From assembly GCA_036873135.1 (NCBI GenBank), contig JAPTYO010000001.1:49649774-49713773 (forward strand): a DNA stretch of 64,000 bases, written 5' to 3'. The notes beneath the pieces are model-generated. The model saw only the letters and a list, made by a program, of their open reading frames with translations, searched no databases and was not told the origin of the DNA. The position numbers were made by a program, and so were the translations under genes. This DNA comes from Clarkia xantiana subsp. parviflora. Lineage: Eukaryota > Streptophyta > Magnoliopsida > Myrtales > Onagraceae. This document shows, piece after piece, positions 21,221 to 30,909 of the stretch; position 1 is the stretch's first letter, and each line of letters opens with the position of its first letter.

Positions 21221-22876
21221 CATGCCCCCGAGTCAACCAATGGCTTAACCCTTGATTGACTCTATTTCAGGATGGTATGATACGCGCAATTTGAAACCGG
21301 GGTTTTACCTTTTGTCTGAATGTTTGCTTACCCATGGATGCGTGTCTTCGACCCTGCCCCCTGCCTTATGAGATAGAGGAGTTGTAAACGTTAGAGTAGT
21401 GCGGACGTGTGCCTAAGCACGCGTCCGTCTGAGGTGGGAGTAATAAATCTATCTTTGCTACCGGCGTATACTTAAAAAATTCACACTCGCATAAGGGTGC
21501 AATACAAACGCAACTAAGTAACTTACGCTTCAATTTCGTGCCGGGATTCTGTCTAAGTGAGGAAAAATTTAATTTTGGCCAAAATTTTCCCTAAGTATGG
21601 AATGCTCAAGAATAAGCCTAACTTGATAGCTTTTCTAAGTATGGAGATATACTTAGCCATAGTTAAAAGGGGTAAAAATGATGGTTTTTCCTTGGCCCTT
21701 AGATCTCATTTAAAGATAAATAGAGGGTGGTGATTAAAACTCTTTAAAAAACCCTATCATCTTCTCAATATAGAGGAGAGTTAGAAAAATACCTTAGTGA
21801 GTTACCATAGCCACCATCTTCCCTCTTTACTCACCCTTGGAGAGCAAGAAAAAATTGAGAGCACCCCCAAGGTAAGGGCCGGCCAAAATTCCGGCGAGAG
21901 ACCCGAAATTCCGGCCAGCAGCTCCGGCGGGAGGTGACCACCAGCACGGGACGGAGACGGCTAGGGGATTGGCGGCTCGAGACGGCGGCGTGGAGGCGGG
22001 ACGGACCAGCAGACCAGGACGACGCCAAGGCTGCCGCTGACGGAGGCCACGTCTGGTCCGGCGAAGGCGATCGACGGCGAGGTGGGACGACTCCAGTACG
22101 ACGGGCGGTGTTTTCCGGCGACGGTGGGGCGGCCAAAACTAGCTCCGGCGACGACGGGACTTGATTTCCGGCGAGGGACTGGTTTCCGGCGGTCTCCAAA
22201 TTCGAAATCCGGACCCGTTTATCACATCGGGTCGGGTTTTCCGAAGGTCCACTCTTTTCCTTTCCGTTACCGGGTAAAACGTTGATTTTTGAATTGTTGG
22301 TACTTGATTGCCGATGCTTGATTGCCGATGCTTGATTGCCGATGTTTGATTGCCGATGTTTGATTGAATGTGGGATCGCCGTGGATAACCGTCGATAGTT
22401 GTGGATTTGGGAAAAAGTTTTTGCCGGTCGTCCGGATATAGTTTCTTGTCCGATTAAACTATCCCGGTTTTGAATTTGATGTCGTATCGCCGTTGGTGTG
22501 TTAATCTTCGTTGGAGGGCGTAACGGTAATTTTGCCCGAAACACGACTTTAGGCTCGAATAAAATTATTCGATTTGGTTGTCGTGGTGTCCTTGGTTCAT
22601 GTTGGCTATCTTTGCTGGGTGTCTTCGGATCTTTGGTTGTTGTCGTTGGTCGAGTGCCGGAGTATTTCCGGTTCTTCGGAAATTTTTCTTGTCTTGATAT
22701 TTGTCGTGTCGTGGCAGGTACTGTATTCCTGGTGGTGTCCGCGCACACAGACTCTACAGAGGCGTTACATCCTCCGAAGGATGAGTGAGTTCCTTTTCTC
22801 TTCCTTTTTGGTCGCATTACTTCCTTTCCTGTCGCTAGCTTAGTATCGTGATCTTCGTTGGGGTGTTAGTCGAGAC
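21221..22876 (+). other. Leader region of the opposite-strand gene inside the element
   Basis: On the plus strand this lies upstream of the opposite-strand gene. 21870-22200 is rich in CCGGCG and GACGG words and CpG. 22300-22365 holds about five tandem copies of a 16-bp unit around TTGATTGCCGATG. A splice donor-like GATGA|GTGAGT at 22788 and an acceptor-like TGCCTTAG at 22917 suggest leader introns, but I could not settle them. The long minus-strand ORF here looks compositional. Confidence 0.45.
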
Positions 22877-25176
22877 TTGATTCGAACTTTGGGATTTTCT
22901 ACTACCTTTGCCTTAGGTCTCGCTGCCCTGTCGGAGAACCATCTCACTAGGTCCGATTACAATGAGCACGTTACCTTAGGAGATATCTGTCCCCTAGATG
23001 AGCCTCTGTATCCTTTTCTCCCCTCCTTGGGGAATGCTCGCGAGACGGTGACGGAGCCTCCTAGAGGGAAGGTCGCCGTATACCCCTCCCAGATTCGATT
23101 TGGGTTGAGGTTGCCTTACTGTGATGACCTCATAGAGTTGAGCAGGTTCTTCAGGATTTCTCCTGTGAACCTTGCCCCCAGTGCCCTCCGTGTCTGGGTG
23201 GGCTTCCGGGTGTTGTGCCATTGGTACTCCTGGAAGTACTCCCTCGTTCTGTTCCGATGTTTCTACCGGTTCCAATACCAGACGAAGATGGGGTTTGCGA
23301 GTTTCGTAACTCGCCATCCGACCTTCAAGGATCCCCGATTTGCTGATTTCGGGTTGAGTGGGGTCGAGTGGGATACCTCTCTCCGCTTCGTGGCCCGGAG
23401 TGACAACTCGGCCAGTCACTGGGCTAAGCATTACTTCTTCATTACGGATCGATACGTCACTTGGTCGGTCTTGAATGAGGATCGGTCCGATGGTTGGCCT
23501 GCTTTCGGGGAGTTCTCTTCAGTTGATTTAGAGACTATGAAGATCATTCATGAGAGCAACAGGACTCGGTCATACTGCCCCGTGTCCTTAGTAACTGAAA
23601 CGGATCTTTACGAGGCCGGGATCAGTTTGACTCCTGACTCCGGGGGTTCGGTATGTCACTTGGTCTTCCCATCTTTATTTACCTTCTGCTCTTCCTTTGT
23701 AGGTTGGTTTCATGGAAAAACCTATAACGTGCAGGGAGCCCCTGTTGACCTGAGCAAGAGGAAGGCTCCTTCTAGTTCCACTCTGAAGAAATCCCCCATG
23801 CCTGGGAAGAAGGCTGAGGCCTCTGGTATGCTTCCTCCTATTTGCTTCTTTATGGTATAGCTTGTGTTTTCCTTATCTTGTTTTTCTTACATTGCTAGGG
23901 CGTTCCCCCTTGGTGACCGAGAGGGTCGTCTCCGTAGGCAGAGACTCTGGACCTTCCAAGTCCAAGCCGCGGAGATCTGATTCTGAGGCTGGGGCCTCGG
24001 CTGCTAAGAGGAAGAAAGCTGCGGATCCTGCTTCGCCTATTGCTCGTCCTCCGACCCTATCTCGTGATAAGGAGATGGTGGTCGAAGAGGTGCCTTCCCT
24101 GGCTGACAAAGGGAAGCGACCTGTTGGTGGTGGTTCCCCTGCCCCCCAGCCGAGGGCACGGTCCTCAGGTATGATCTCTACCTTGTTACTGATCCTTCTA
24201 TGTTTATATTTTCCTTTGACTTGCTTCGCTTGTGTAGGTGGGCCTCCGACTTTAAGTCGGAAGGATTTCGCACGTCTTACTGATGAAGATGTTATTGGGT
24301 CTGAGTGGACTCCTTTCGCTGGTTTGAAGGAGTTCCACCTCGATAGTAGCTCCTCTTTGCGGACTCCTGAGGTTGGCATCCGCGTACTCCGCGGTGCCAT
24401 CCCCCCTGGCGATCGTGTTGTTCAGCCCAAGTCTCCTGGGGAGACTCGGCGCTTTGTTCAGGGTGTACTCTCTCGTTATGCACCTGTGAGTTGTTCCTTG
24501 CTTTCTTCTTTATACCTTCATATTGGTTGTCTTTCAGTTACTCATCTCTTGTTTGAATTGTTAGGGTATGTCTGACATGGTGAACATGTCATCACTCGTG
24601 CTCGAGTTATCTGACGAGAAGAAGACCCTTGAGGACAGCCAGGTCTCTCTCAAGGCGGAGCTCGCCACTGCAGCTGAGAAGGCGCGCTTATCTGATTTGA
24701 AGATGCAGGAGCTCCGGGACCAAGTGTCCTTGCTTGAGACTACCGTGGGTAGTTTACGCCGGGAGGCTGAGGTTGCATCTTCGCTCCACTCGGAGGAGTT
24801 GCGGAAGTTGGAGGCTAGGTGCCGGGCAGAGGAGAGGACTGTCGCAGTGTCTGAGTACAAGGCTTCCTCTGCCTTCACTACTGATTATAGCGCGCGTCTC
24901 ACTCAGGAGATGAACCAGTTTGGTGAGTATCTGGTTGATCATATTTTCCGCATTGATCCTCAGTTTCCAGTTGGTGACCTTGGTGACTTCGAGCCATACG
25001 CCACTGGCTACATGGCTGTTCTGAGGGGTCAGGCTGCTGTTGCAGACGAGCCTGCCCCTGCACAGGTGGATGCTACACCTGTGGAGATCGGTACTTCAGA
25101 CTCCTCCTCTTCATCCATCTCTGCCGGTGGCTCAGCTTCAGGGGGTGAGGGTGACTCTCCCGAAGGTTCTGATTGA
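22877..25176 (+). CDS. Opposite-strand ORF (aORF) with PF04195-like domain and coiled coil
   Basis: Exons 22877-23825, 23899-24168, 24238-24485 and 24565-25176 join in frame to 692 residues. The first exon carries the domain Pfam calls a putative gypsy-type transposon protein (VYPSQIRFGLRLPYCDDLIE, FRISPVNLAPSALRVWVGF). The second exon is Lys/Arg/Ser-rich. The last exon begins with a coiled coil (LSDEKKTLEDSQVSLKAEL and on for about 90 residues) and ends in a Ser/Gly tail. Introns are 73, 69 and 79 bases. A fifth intron-like gap of 52 bases (23651-23702) would break the frame and is probably retained. Such antisense ORFs are known from Tat-group elements; their role is unknown. The start is uncertain because upstream exons may exist. 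Confidence 0.7.
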
Positions 25177-25555
25177 TGTGTTTACATCGTGCTATCTTTG
25201 CATATAACTATACTCCTTCTCCCCTTTAATGGGTTGAGTGTCTTTTGAGATTGTTATGGTGTTTGGTGTTGCTTTCTTTTGTCGCATTGTGTTGTTGACT
25301 ACGTGGTTCACTTGGCTTTACCTTGGTACTTCTCATGCTTTTGTATATACCCCTTTGATTATGGACTCTTCTCTTGGTGTGTTTTCTTTACTTATCCTTC
25401 TTTCGTGCTTTCCTTCATGCCATACCTGCTATTTCATCAAGAAAAAACATTATGTGTTCTTCATATCACTTTACTTTGAGATTACTTTCTCATTGGATCC
25501 TTCTGATCATGGTGCGATGATCTCTTCTGATACCCTTTAAATGGTATACATGGTA

Positions 25556-26650
25556 CTGTTAAACCAAAGATACGCTCTTGGTGGGCGTCGAATCTGATCA
25601 CGAGACAGGCTCTCGGAGGGCACTTAACGTTTCACAGGATAGGCTCCCGGAGGGCACAGGTTAGACCAGAGATATACTCTTGGTTGGTATCGAAAACTGT
25701 TCACGAGACAGGCTCTCGGAAGGCACTTAACGTTTCGTAGGATAGGCTCCCGGAGGGCACAGGTTAAACCAAAGATACGCTCCTGGTTGGCGTCGAAACT
25801 ATTCGCGAGACAGGCTCTCGGAGGGCACTTAACGTTTCACAGGATAGGCTCCCGGAGGGCGCAGGTTAGACCAAAGATATGCTCCTGGTTGGCGTCGAAA
25901 ACTATTCGCGAGACAGGCTCTCGGAGGGCACTTAACGTTTCACAGGACAGGCTCCCGGAGGGCGCAGGTTAGACCAAAGATACGCTCCTGGTTGGCGTCG
26001 AAAACTGTTCACGAGACAGGCTCTCGGAGGGCGCTTAACGTTTCGCAGGATAGGCTCCCGGAGGGCTCAGGTTAGACCAAAGATACGCTCCTGGTGGGCG
26101 TCGAAGCTGGTAGTTTGAAATCTACCTCAAGATATGCTCTTGGGGGCGTCGAATCTGGTAGTGTTTTTTCTACCTCAAGATACGCTCTTGGTGGCGTCGA
26201 ATCTGGTAGGTTGCAAATCTACCTCAAGATACGCTCTTGGTGGCGTCGAATCTGGTAGGTTGCAAATCTACCTCAAGATACGCTCCTGGGGGCGTCGAAA
26301 TTCGTAGTTTTTGGAAACCACTCTCAAGATACGCTCTTGGTGCGTCGAAGGTCGTAGTGTAATAACTACTCTCAAGATACGCTCTTGGGGGCGTCGAAGG
26401 TCGTAGTATGAACACTACTCTCAAGATACGCTCCTGGGGGCGTCGAAATTCGTAGTTTTTGGAAACCACTCTCAAGATACGCTCTTGGGGGCGTCGAGGG
26501 TCGTAGTATGAAAACTACTCTCAAGATACGCTCTTGGGGGCGTCGAGTGTCGTAGTATAAGAACTACTCTCAAGATACGCTCTTGGGGGCGTCGAGTGTC
26601 GTAGTATAAGAACTACTCTCAAGATACGCTCTTGGGGGCGTCGAACCTGT
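25556..26650. repeat. Two abutting tandem arrays between the convergent ORFs
   Basis: Array 1 (about 25560-26100) has five units of about 105 bp, each with GAGACAGGCTCTCGGAGGGC and CAGGATAGGCTCCCGGAGGG. Array 2 (about 26110-26645) has about eleven units of about 49 bp, each with CTCAAGATACGCTCTTGG then GGCGTCGAA and a short variable tail ending in ACTACT. Both share the AGATACGCTC(T/C)TGG core, so one probably grew from the other. They fill the space between the 3' ends of the opposite-strand gene and the Gag ORF. Confidence 0.9.
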
Positions 26651-26913
26651 TGTTGACTTGATGTCATATTTGTGTAAGGATAACTTCATGATTATATCAT
26701 CACATTCATTGGAAAATACCTTTGAAGGAAAACGTACTCCCTTAAGAGCATTCATGATTTTTGTACAGATGGGGTGCCTTGGGTGGGTCAAGACACCCTT
26801 TGGAGGAAATCAAAGATAGTTGTAGAGTTGGAGTAACTTCGTGGGTTCTCCTTCTCAAAAGTTGTTTTTTAAAAACTTGGAAAGCTTGAACATGTAAAGT
26901 GCTAGATATGAAA

Positions 26914-29673
26914 CTAAGGATATGGGGTGGTCACTTTGTCTGTTGCCACGTACTCCTTCAGGCCTCCTTTGTGAATCATTTCCTCCACTTCTATCTTCAG
27001 CACCATGCAGTTGTTGGTTTGATGCCCCCAGGTCCCATGGTACTCACACCATCCCTGTGCATCCCTTCCTAGGAAGGCCTTGCCCTCCTCCCTGCATGTG
27101 GGTAGCTCCTGCTTGAGGTGCTTGTGGAAAATTTCTTCTATGCTCACTGTAAGGGGCGTGAATGTGAAGTTTACACCTCCTGCCAGTGTGTCAGTCTTTC
27201 TTCCTTTCTCCAAAACTTCATCCAGCTGCTCCACTTCCTTTGCAAATGCTTTGTCTAGCGTTTCCTTGAGCTCCCTCATCGTGCTCGTCATGACCATCTC
27301 ATAGAGTCCCCCATAGGCCTCGAATGAGTTTGGATGCATGTTTCTAATAAATGCTCTGACGGTTTCTCCTCTTGTGGTGTCCATGTTGGCACCATAACTG
27401 GAGAATCTCTGGAAATAGCTTGATATTGACTCCCGCGGCATTTGCTTGATATCATCGATGTGACGGAAGCCTCTTAAGATGGAGTCACTTGTTCTTTTCC
27501 CCTCTATGGTATCTGGCTGCCAAGGTATGGCTGTCACTTTCACAGCTTTGCTCATGTGTCTCCTCTTAGGCACTGTTTGAAAAAACTGCCTGCTCAAGCG
27601 GAGTACCACTCCATTCTTCATCTTTCCCTGCCTTTGCCTCTTTCTCCTCTTCTTTCTATCTTGGTTGGCTCCTACCATGACCACAACCACTGTGTCTGTC
27701 CCGTGTGATCCACGTCTCATGGAGTTGACGTAGCACTGCCTTGCGGTGCGTTGATCACCTAGGACTTCTCCGACTCCATTCTCAGTGATGTACTTCAGCT
27801 TCTGGTGTACAGTGGATGGCACGATTTCGTATGGGTTTATGGTTGTCCTTCTTAGGATCCCATTGTAGGCTCCCAGGCTTTCAACCACCACAAAGTTAAC
27901 ATTCACTTTCAGCTGTGTCCATCCTTGGCCCATGGTCACCGGCAGAGTTATCATTCCCAGGGGGTAGCTTGTTGCCCCTGAGAAGCCAGCTAGAGGGAAG
28001 TTGACTGGTTTGATGTCTGCCTTGGTTTTCCCTATTTCTTCTAGGACTCTCAAGCTTAGGAGGTCAGCCGAGCTGCCCCCATCCACCAAAATTCTCTTTA
28101 CATCAAAATTATCAATGTCTATTGTGATAACTAGAGCATCGTCATGTGGGAAGACGATGTGGCTCTTGTCCTTCTCTGAGAATTCGATCTTCATTTCTTC
28201 TCCTTCTCTTGGCCTTTTCCTCCACCTCGGCACTGAACTCAGTTTTGATGCATAGACTTCCCTTGCATTAGCAGTTGGGCCACCTGACGCTACTCCTCCG
28301 TGTATCATGTTTATGGTTCCTCTCTTGTTGGGTGGAGGGTTGTAGTCTACTTTGCCTTTGCCCTTGTCTCTGTGTGATGGCCCTAGCTGCATGCTGTTGC
28401 CCCCATGATCCACGAACTGCTTTAGGTCTCCCCTTTGGATGGCATTGTTGATGCTTAGCTTTAGGCTGAAGCATTCGTTCGTGTCGTGCCCGTAAGCTTC
28501 ATGGTTGTCGCACCATCTATCCTTGTGATTCCCCACCATTGGGGCTCTCCACCTTGCAGGGGGTGACCAGAGCTTCTGGTTCCGCATCTCTTTGAGGACA
28601 GTAGCTGGAGTGGCGTTCAATGGGACGAACTTGATGACGTTTATTTCTCTGGGCTTTAGTGGTTCGCCCATTTGGTTTCTTTGCTGGGGCGGACGCCATT
28701 CCTGCTGCCTTGTGTGCTGAGGTGCCTGGGGTGGTTTGCCTTTATTTGGCTTTGCATTGTCTTCCTTGGCTGCTTGAATCTTGGCTTTCTTACTTGCCTT
28801 GTGCCTCTCCAGGCCTATATGAGTTTTGACTCTTCCTGCAAGCTCCTCTAAGGTGCTTGCTGGCTTCTTGGCCATCTTTTCTGCCAGTGTGGACCCGAAG
28901 CGGCCTAGGTTTCTGATAAAGGCTCGTATTATCTCACCCTCAGTGATGTCGCCCTGGATGTCTGCGATATTTTGATTGAACCTAGTGTAGTAACTGGCCA
29001 GAGATTCATCATATTCTTGTTTCACATCATCGATGGAGCCTGTGCCTTTGAGGAGTTTCCTCTCCCCTAGATATCTCTGCAGGAACTTCGCCTTTAGCTG
29101 CTCCCATGAGTGGATGCTTTCAGAGGGTAGACTGAAGAACCAGTGTGAAGCCACCCCTGATAGGGTGTTTGGGAACAGGAGTGCCTTGTATCTTTCATCA
29201 GTGGTCCTCCCAAATAGGGAGGCCTCATGCTGTTGGATATGCTCTAGGGGGTCTCCCTTCCCATTGTACTTTGCAATTTGCACTGTGTGCAGGGAGTCTG
29301 GCACCCTGTTCATCTCCAGTTCCCTTGTGAAAGGGTGGTTCGTTTTGTCACTTAGACAATGCAAGTTGGTTTTCCTTGACTCATTCATCTTCCGGGTTAT
29401 CATTGCCTCTATTTCTTCCGGAGTGATCAATATCGGTGATGGAGTGTAATTCCTCTGATAGCCTCCATGGTTGTAGATAGGACTCGCCGAGATCCCTTGT
29501 CCGTATTGATACGGACTGTAGGTGTATCCTTGGTGTCCCTGCTGGGGTGCTTCATAGAATTCTTGCCTCCTTGGAGGTCTTGCTTGTCTGTCCTCCCCCA
29601 GTGGGGTGTAAGCCCTTGCGTTCTGCTGTTGCCTAGGAGGCACGAATTGTTGCCTTTCCTCTGGGGGTGGCTC
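26914..29673 (-). CDS. Gag-protease-Gag polyprotein of the LTR element
   Basis: An open frame of about 920 codons after an in-frame TAA at 29674-29676. In order: a retrotransposon Gag domain (about 29270-28800; WEQLKAKFLQRYLGERKLL, FNQNIADIQGDITEGEIIRA); a CX2HX4HX4C zinc motif (CDNHEAYGHDTNEC, near 28500); and an aspartic protease (ILVDGGSSADLLSL, near 28075, with Gly where many have Thr after Asp). A second partial Gag follows from about 27480 (HIDDIKQMPRESISSYFQRF, RAFIRNMHPNSF), with its own zinc motif (CEYHGTWGHQTNNC, near 27020). The frame stops where reverse transcriptase would normally follow. The second Gag lacks its N-terminal half. A Gag that can package RNA is possible; everything else would have to come from another element. 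Confidence 0.85.
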   Translation of the reverse strand, partial: EPPPEERQQFVPPRQQQNARAYTPLGEDRQARPPRRQEFYEAPQQGHQGYTYSPYQYGQGISASPIYNHGGYQRNYTPSPILITPEEIEAMITRKMNESRKTNLHCLSDKTNHPFTRELEMNRVPDSLHTVQIAKYNGKGDPLEHIQQHEASLFGRTTDERYKALLFPNTLSGVASHWFFSLPSESIHSWEQLKAKFLQRYLGERKLLKGTGSIDDVKQEYDESLASYYTRFNQNIADIQGDITEGEIIRAFIRNLGRFGSTLAEKMAKKPASTLEELAGRVKTHIGLERHKASKKAKIQAAKEDNAKPNKGKPPQAPQHTRQQEWRPPQQRNQMGEPLKPREINVIKFVPLNATPATVLKEMRNQKLWSPPARWRAPMVGNHKDRWCDNHEAYGHDTNECFSLKLSINNAIQRGDLKQFVDHGGNSMQLGPSHRDKGKGKVDYNPPPNKRGTINMIHGGVASGGPTANAREVYASKLSSVPRWRKRPREGEEMKIEFSEKDKSHIVFPHDDALVITIDIDNFDVKRILVDGGSSADLLSLRVLEEIGKTKADIKPVNFPLAGFSGATSYPLGMITLPVTMGQGWTQLKVNVNFVVVESLGAYNGILRRTTINPYEIVPSTVHQKLKYITENGVGEVLGDQRTARQCYVNSMRRGSHGTDTVVVVMVGANQDRKKRRKRQRQGKMKNGVVLRLSRQFFQTVPKRRHMSKAVKVTAIPWQPDTIEGKRTSDSILRGFRHIDDIKQMPRESISSYFQRFSSYGANMDTTRGETVRAFIRNMHPNSFEAYGGLYEMVMTSTMRELKETLDKAFAKEVEQLDEVLEKGRKTDTLAGGVNFTFTPLTVSIEEIFHKHLKQELPTCREEGKAFLGRDAQGWCEYHGTWGHQTNNCMVLKIEVEEMIHKGGLKEYVATDKVTTPYP

Positions 29674-30159
29674 TTAGTAGTATCTTCTTTGCTCCTCTCG
29701 CTGCCCTGCTCGAGGGTGCGAGTGGTGCCCTTCTGTTGGGATCTGTTCCTCTTCATGAGCTTCAGTGTGTGTCCCCTGGGTGTATGCCGGCCTTGCATAT
29801 GTTGTGTGGGCGCGGTTCCCATCCCTTTGGGCCGGCATCCCATACGGGTACCCTTGGGGTTGCGCCTCATAATAATACCCCTCAGGGGGTGCCGTGTGCT
29901 GGGACGGCACTCCCTGTTGTTCTCTTTCTCTCTGTGGCCTTCTTGCCCGAGGTGTGGAGGCTGTGGAGGACTCAGCCCCAGCTGGGCGTGAGGGTCCTCC
30001 CTCCTGGTTGTTCTGTTGAGGAGGCTGTGGTATTTCTTGTGGTTCTGGTTGCATTGGCTGCTTCCCAGGGTTAGGCTGCCTTCCTGGGGGTATAGGCTCT
30101 CTCCTTCTCCCATTGCCCCCTGGTGGGCGGTGGTGCCTAGACACCCTGCTGTCCGTCAT
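29674..30159 (-). CDS. N-terminal proline/glutamine-rich part of Gag, cut off by one stop
   Basis: 161 codons from ATG at 30159 to TAA at 29674-29676, in the same frame as the downstream Gag ORF. The product is low-complexity and rich in Pro, Gln, Arg and Glu (for example QPEPQEIPQPPQQNNQEGG). It has no known domain and looks like the usual disordered head of Tat-type Gag. The codons after the stop carry on the same composition, so the two pieces look like one ancestral gene split by one nonsense change. Readthrough is the other option. Confidence 0.7.
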   Translation of the reverse strand: MTDSRVSRHHRPPGGNGRRREPIPPGRQPNPGKQPMQPEPQEIPQPPQQNNQEGGPSRPAGAESSTASTPRARRPQREREQQGVPSQHTAPPEGYYYEAQPQGYPYGMPAQRDGNRAHTTYARPAYTQGTHTEAHEEEQIPTEGHHSHPRAGQREEQRRYY

Positions 30160-30193
30160 TGCTCGTGTTATAGCCAGGCTTTCTGTCCGAAGC

Positions 30194-30209
30194 CCGCAGA
30201 CGGCGCCAA
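30194..30209 (-). promoter_or_regulatory. Primer-binding site of the LTR element
   Basis: On the minus strand, right after the 5' LTR (..CCTAACA) and a CT spacer of about 2 bases, comes TGGCGCCGTCTGCGG. The first nine bases fit the complement of the 3' end of plant tRNA-Asp as I recall it; later bases diverge. Confidence 0.6.
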
Positions 30210-30511
30210 GTGTTAGGTTCCGGGATTTGGGTCAACGGGTGGTCGGCTCAAATCTCGTTCCTCACTGGAGGGGTGGATGATCCGGTACTCTCGGGTTGCC
30301 TCGTCTTAGTTTGCGTCCTTCCTTCTGTCGCTTCTCTTCTCCTTGCGCCCTGCAGAAGGGGCAGTACCAGACACAGAGAGGGGGGGGTGGTGCCTGGTGA
30401 ACCCTCTCCGATGCCTAAGTCAGTATCGTTTTTAGAGAGATAAAGCTAGAGAGATGTCAGATCAAAATAATCCAAATTGCCAAGATGTCCAAATGAATTG
30501 TGGAGGTGGGG

Positions 30512-30519
30512 TATTTATA
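30512..30519 (-). promoter_or_regulatory. TATA box of the 5' LTR
   Basis: TATAAATA on the minus strand in a CCTATAAATACCCC context. Transcription of the element would start about 30 bases further left, placing the palindromes in U3 and the Gag ORF downstream. Confidence 0.6.
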
Positions 30520-30701
30520 GGCAACGGTGTCATTAAGGTGGCTTAATGACATCGTTAACCTTTAAACACAGTTAACGAACCTTTAAACGCATGATTAAGA
30601 CCTTAGGATATGGAGAAGGTAGGCGGAGTGAGCCGAGTGTGGGAGTCCAAAAAATGGTACCGGGGCCCTTGGGGGGGAAGAGAAATCCGACCCCCAAGGG
30701 T

Positions 30702-30909
30702 AGGGGTTGGGTGAGGGCACCCAACCCCTCCTAGGGAGGATGGGGTTGGCCAACCCCATCCCTCCTAGGAGAGATCGGGTTGGCCGACCCGATCTCTCCT
30801 AGGAGAGATCGGGTTGGTCCACCCGATCTCCCCTAGGGGAGATCGGGTTGGCTGACCCGATCTCCCCTAGGGGAGGTCGGGTGTGGCCACCCAACCTCAC
30901 CTAGGTGAG
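30702..30909. repeat. Palindrome array in the 5' LTR
   Basis: Base-for-base the same as the array at 20859-21066: six AGATCGGGTTGG/ACCCGATCT-type palindromes joined by CCTAGG. No substitution between the two copies was noticed, while about four occur in the rest of the LTR. Confidence 0.9.

Noticed and set aside
21831..22817. 328-codon minus-strand ORF inside the LTR element
   Set aside because: Low-complexity Arg/Pro/Ser composition, opposite a CpG-rich region with repeats, and no known motif. It is best explained as a compositional shadow of the leader of the opposite-strand gene.
22994..23431. 145-codon minus-strand ORF opposite the PF04195-like domain
   Set aside because: Shadow of the well-supported plus-strand coding exon.
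23651..23702. 52-base intron in the opposite-strand gene
   Set aside because: GT and AG borders look fair, but removal shifts the frame into an early stop, while the unspliced frame is open. Kept as coding.
25556..26650. Regular repeats that could look like a CRISPR array
   Set aside because: Plant genome. Whole units repeat with little unique spacer, units of two sizes abut, and the array lies inside a retroelement. It is a tandem array, not CRISPR.
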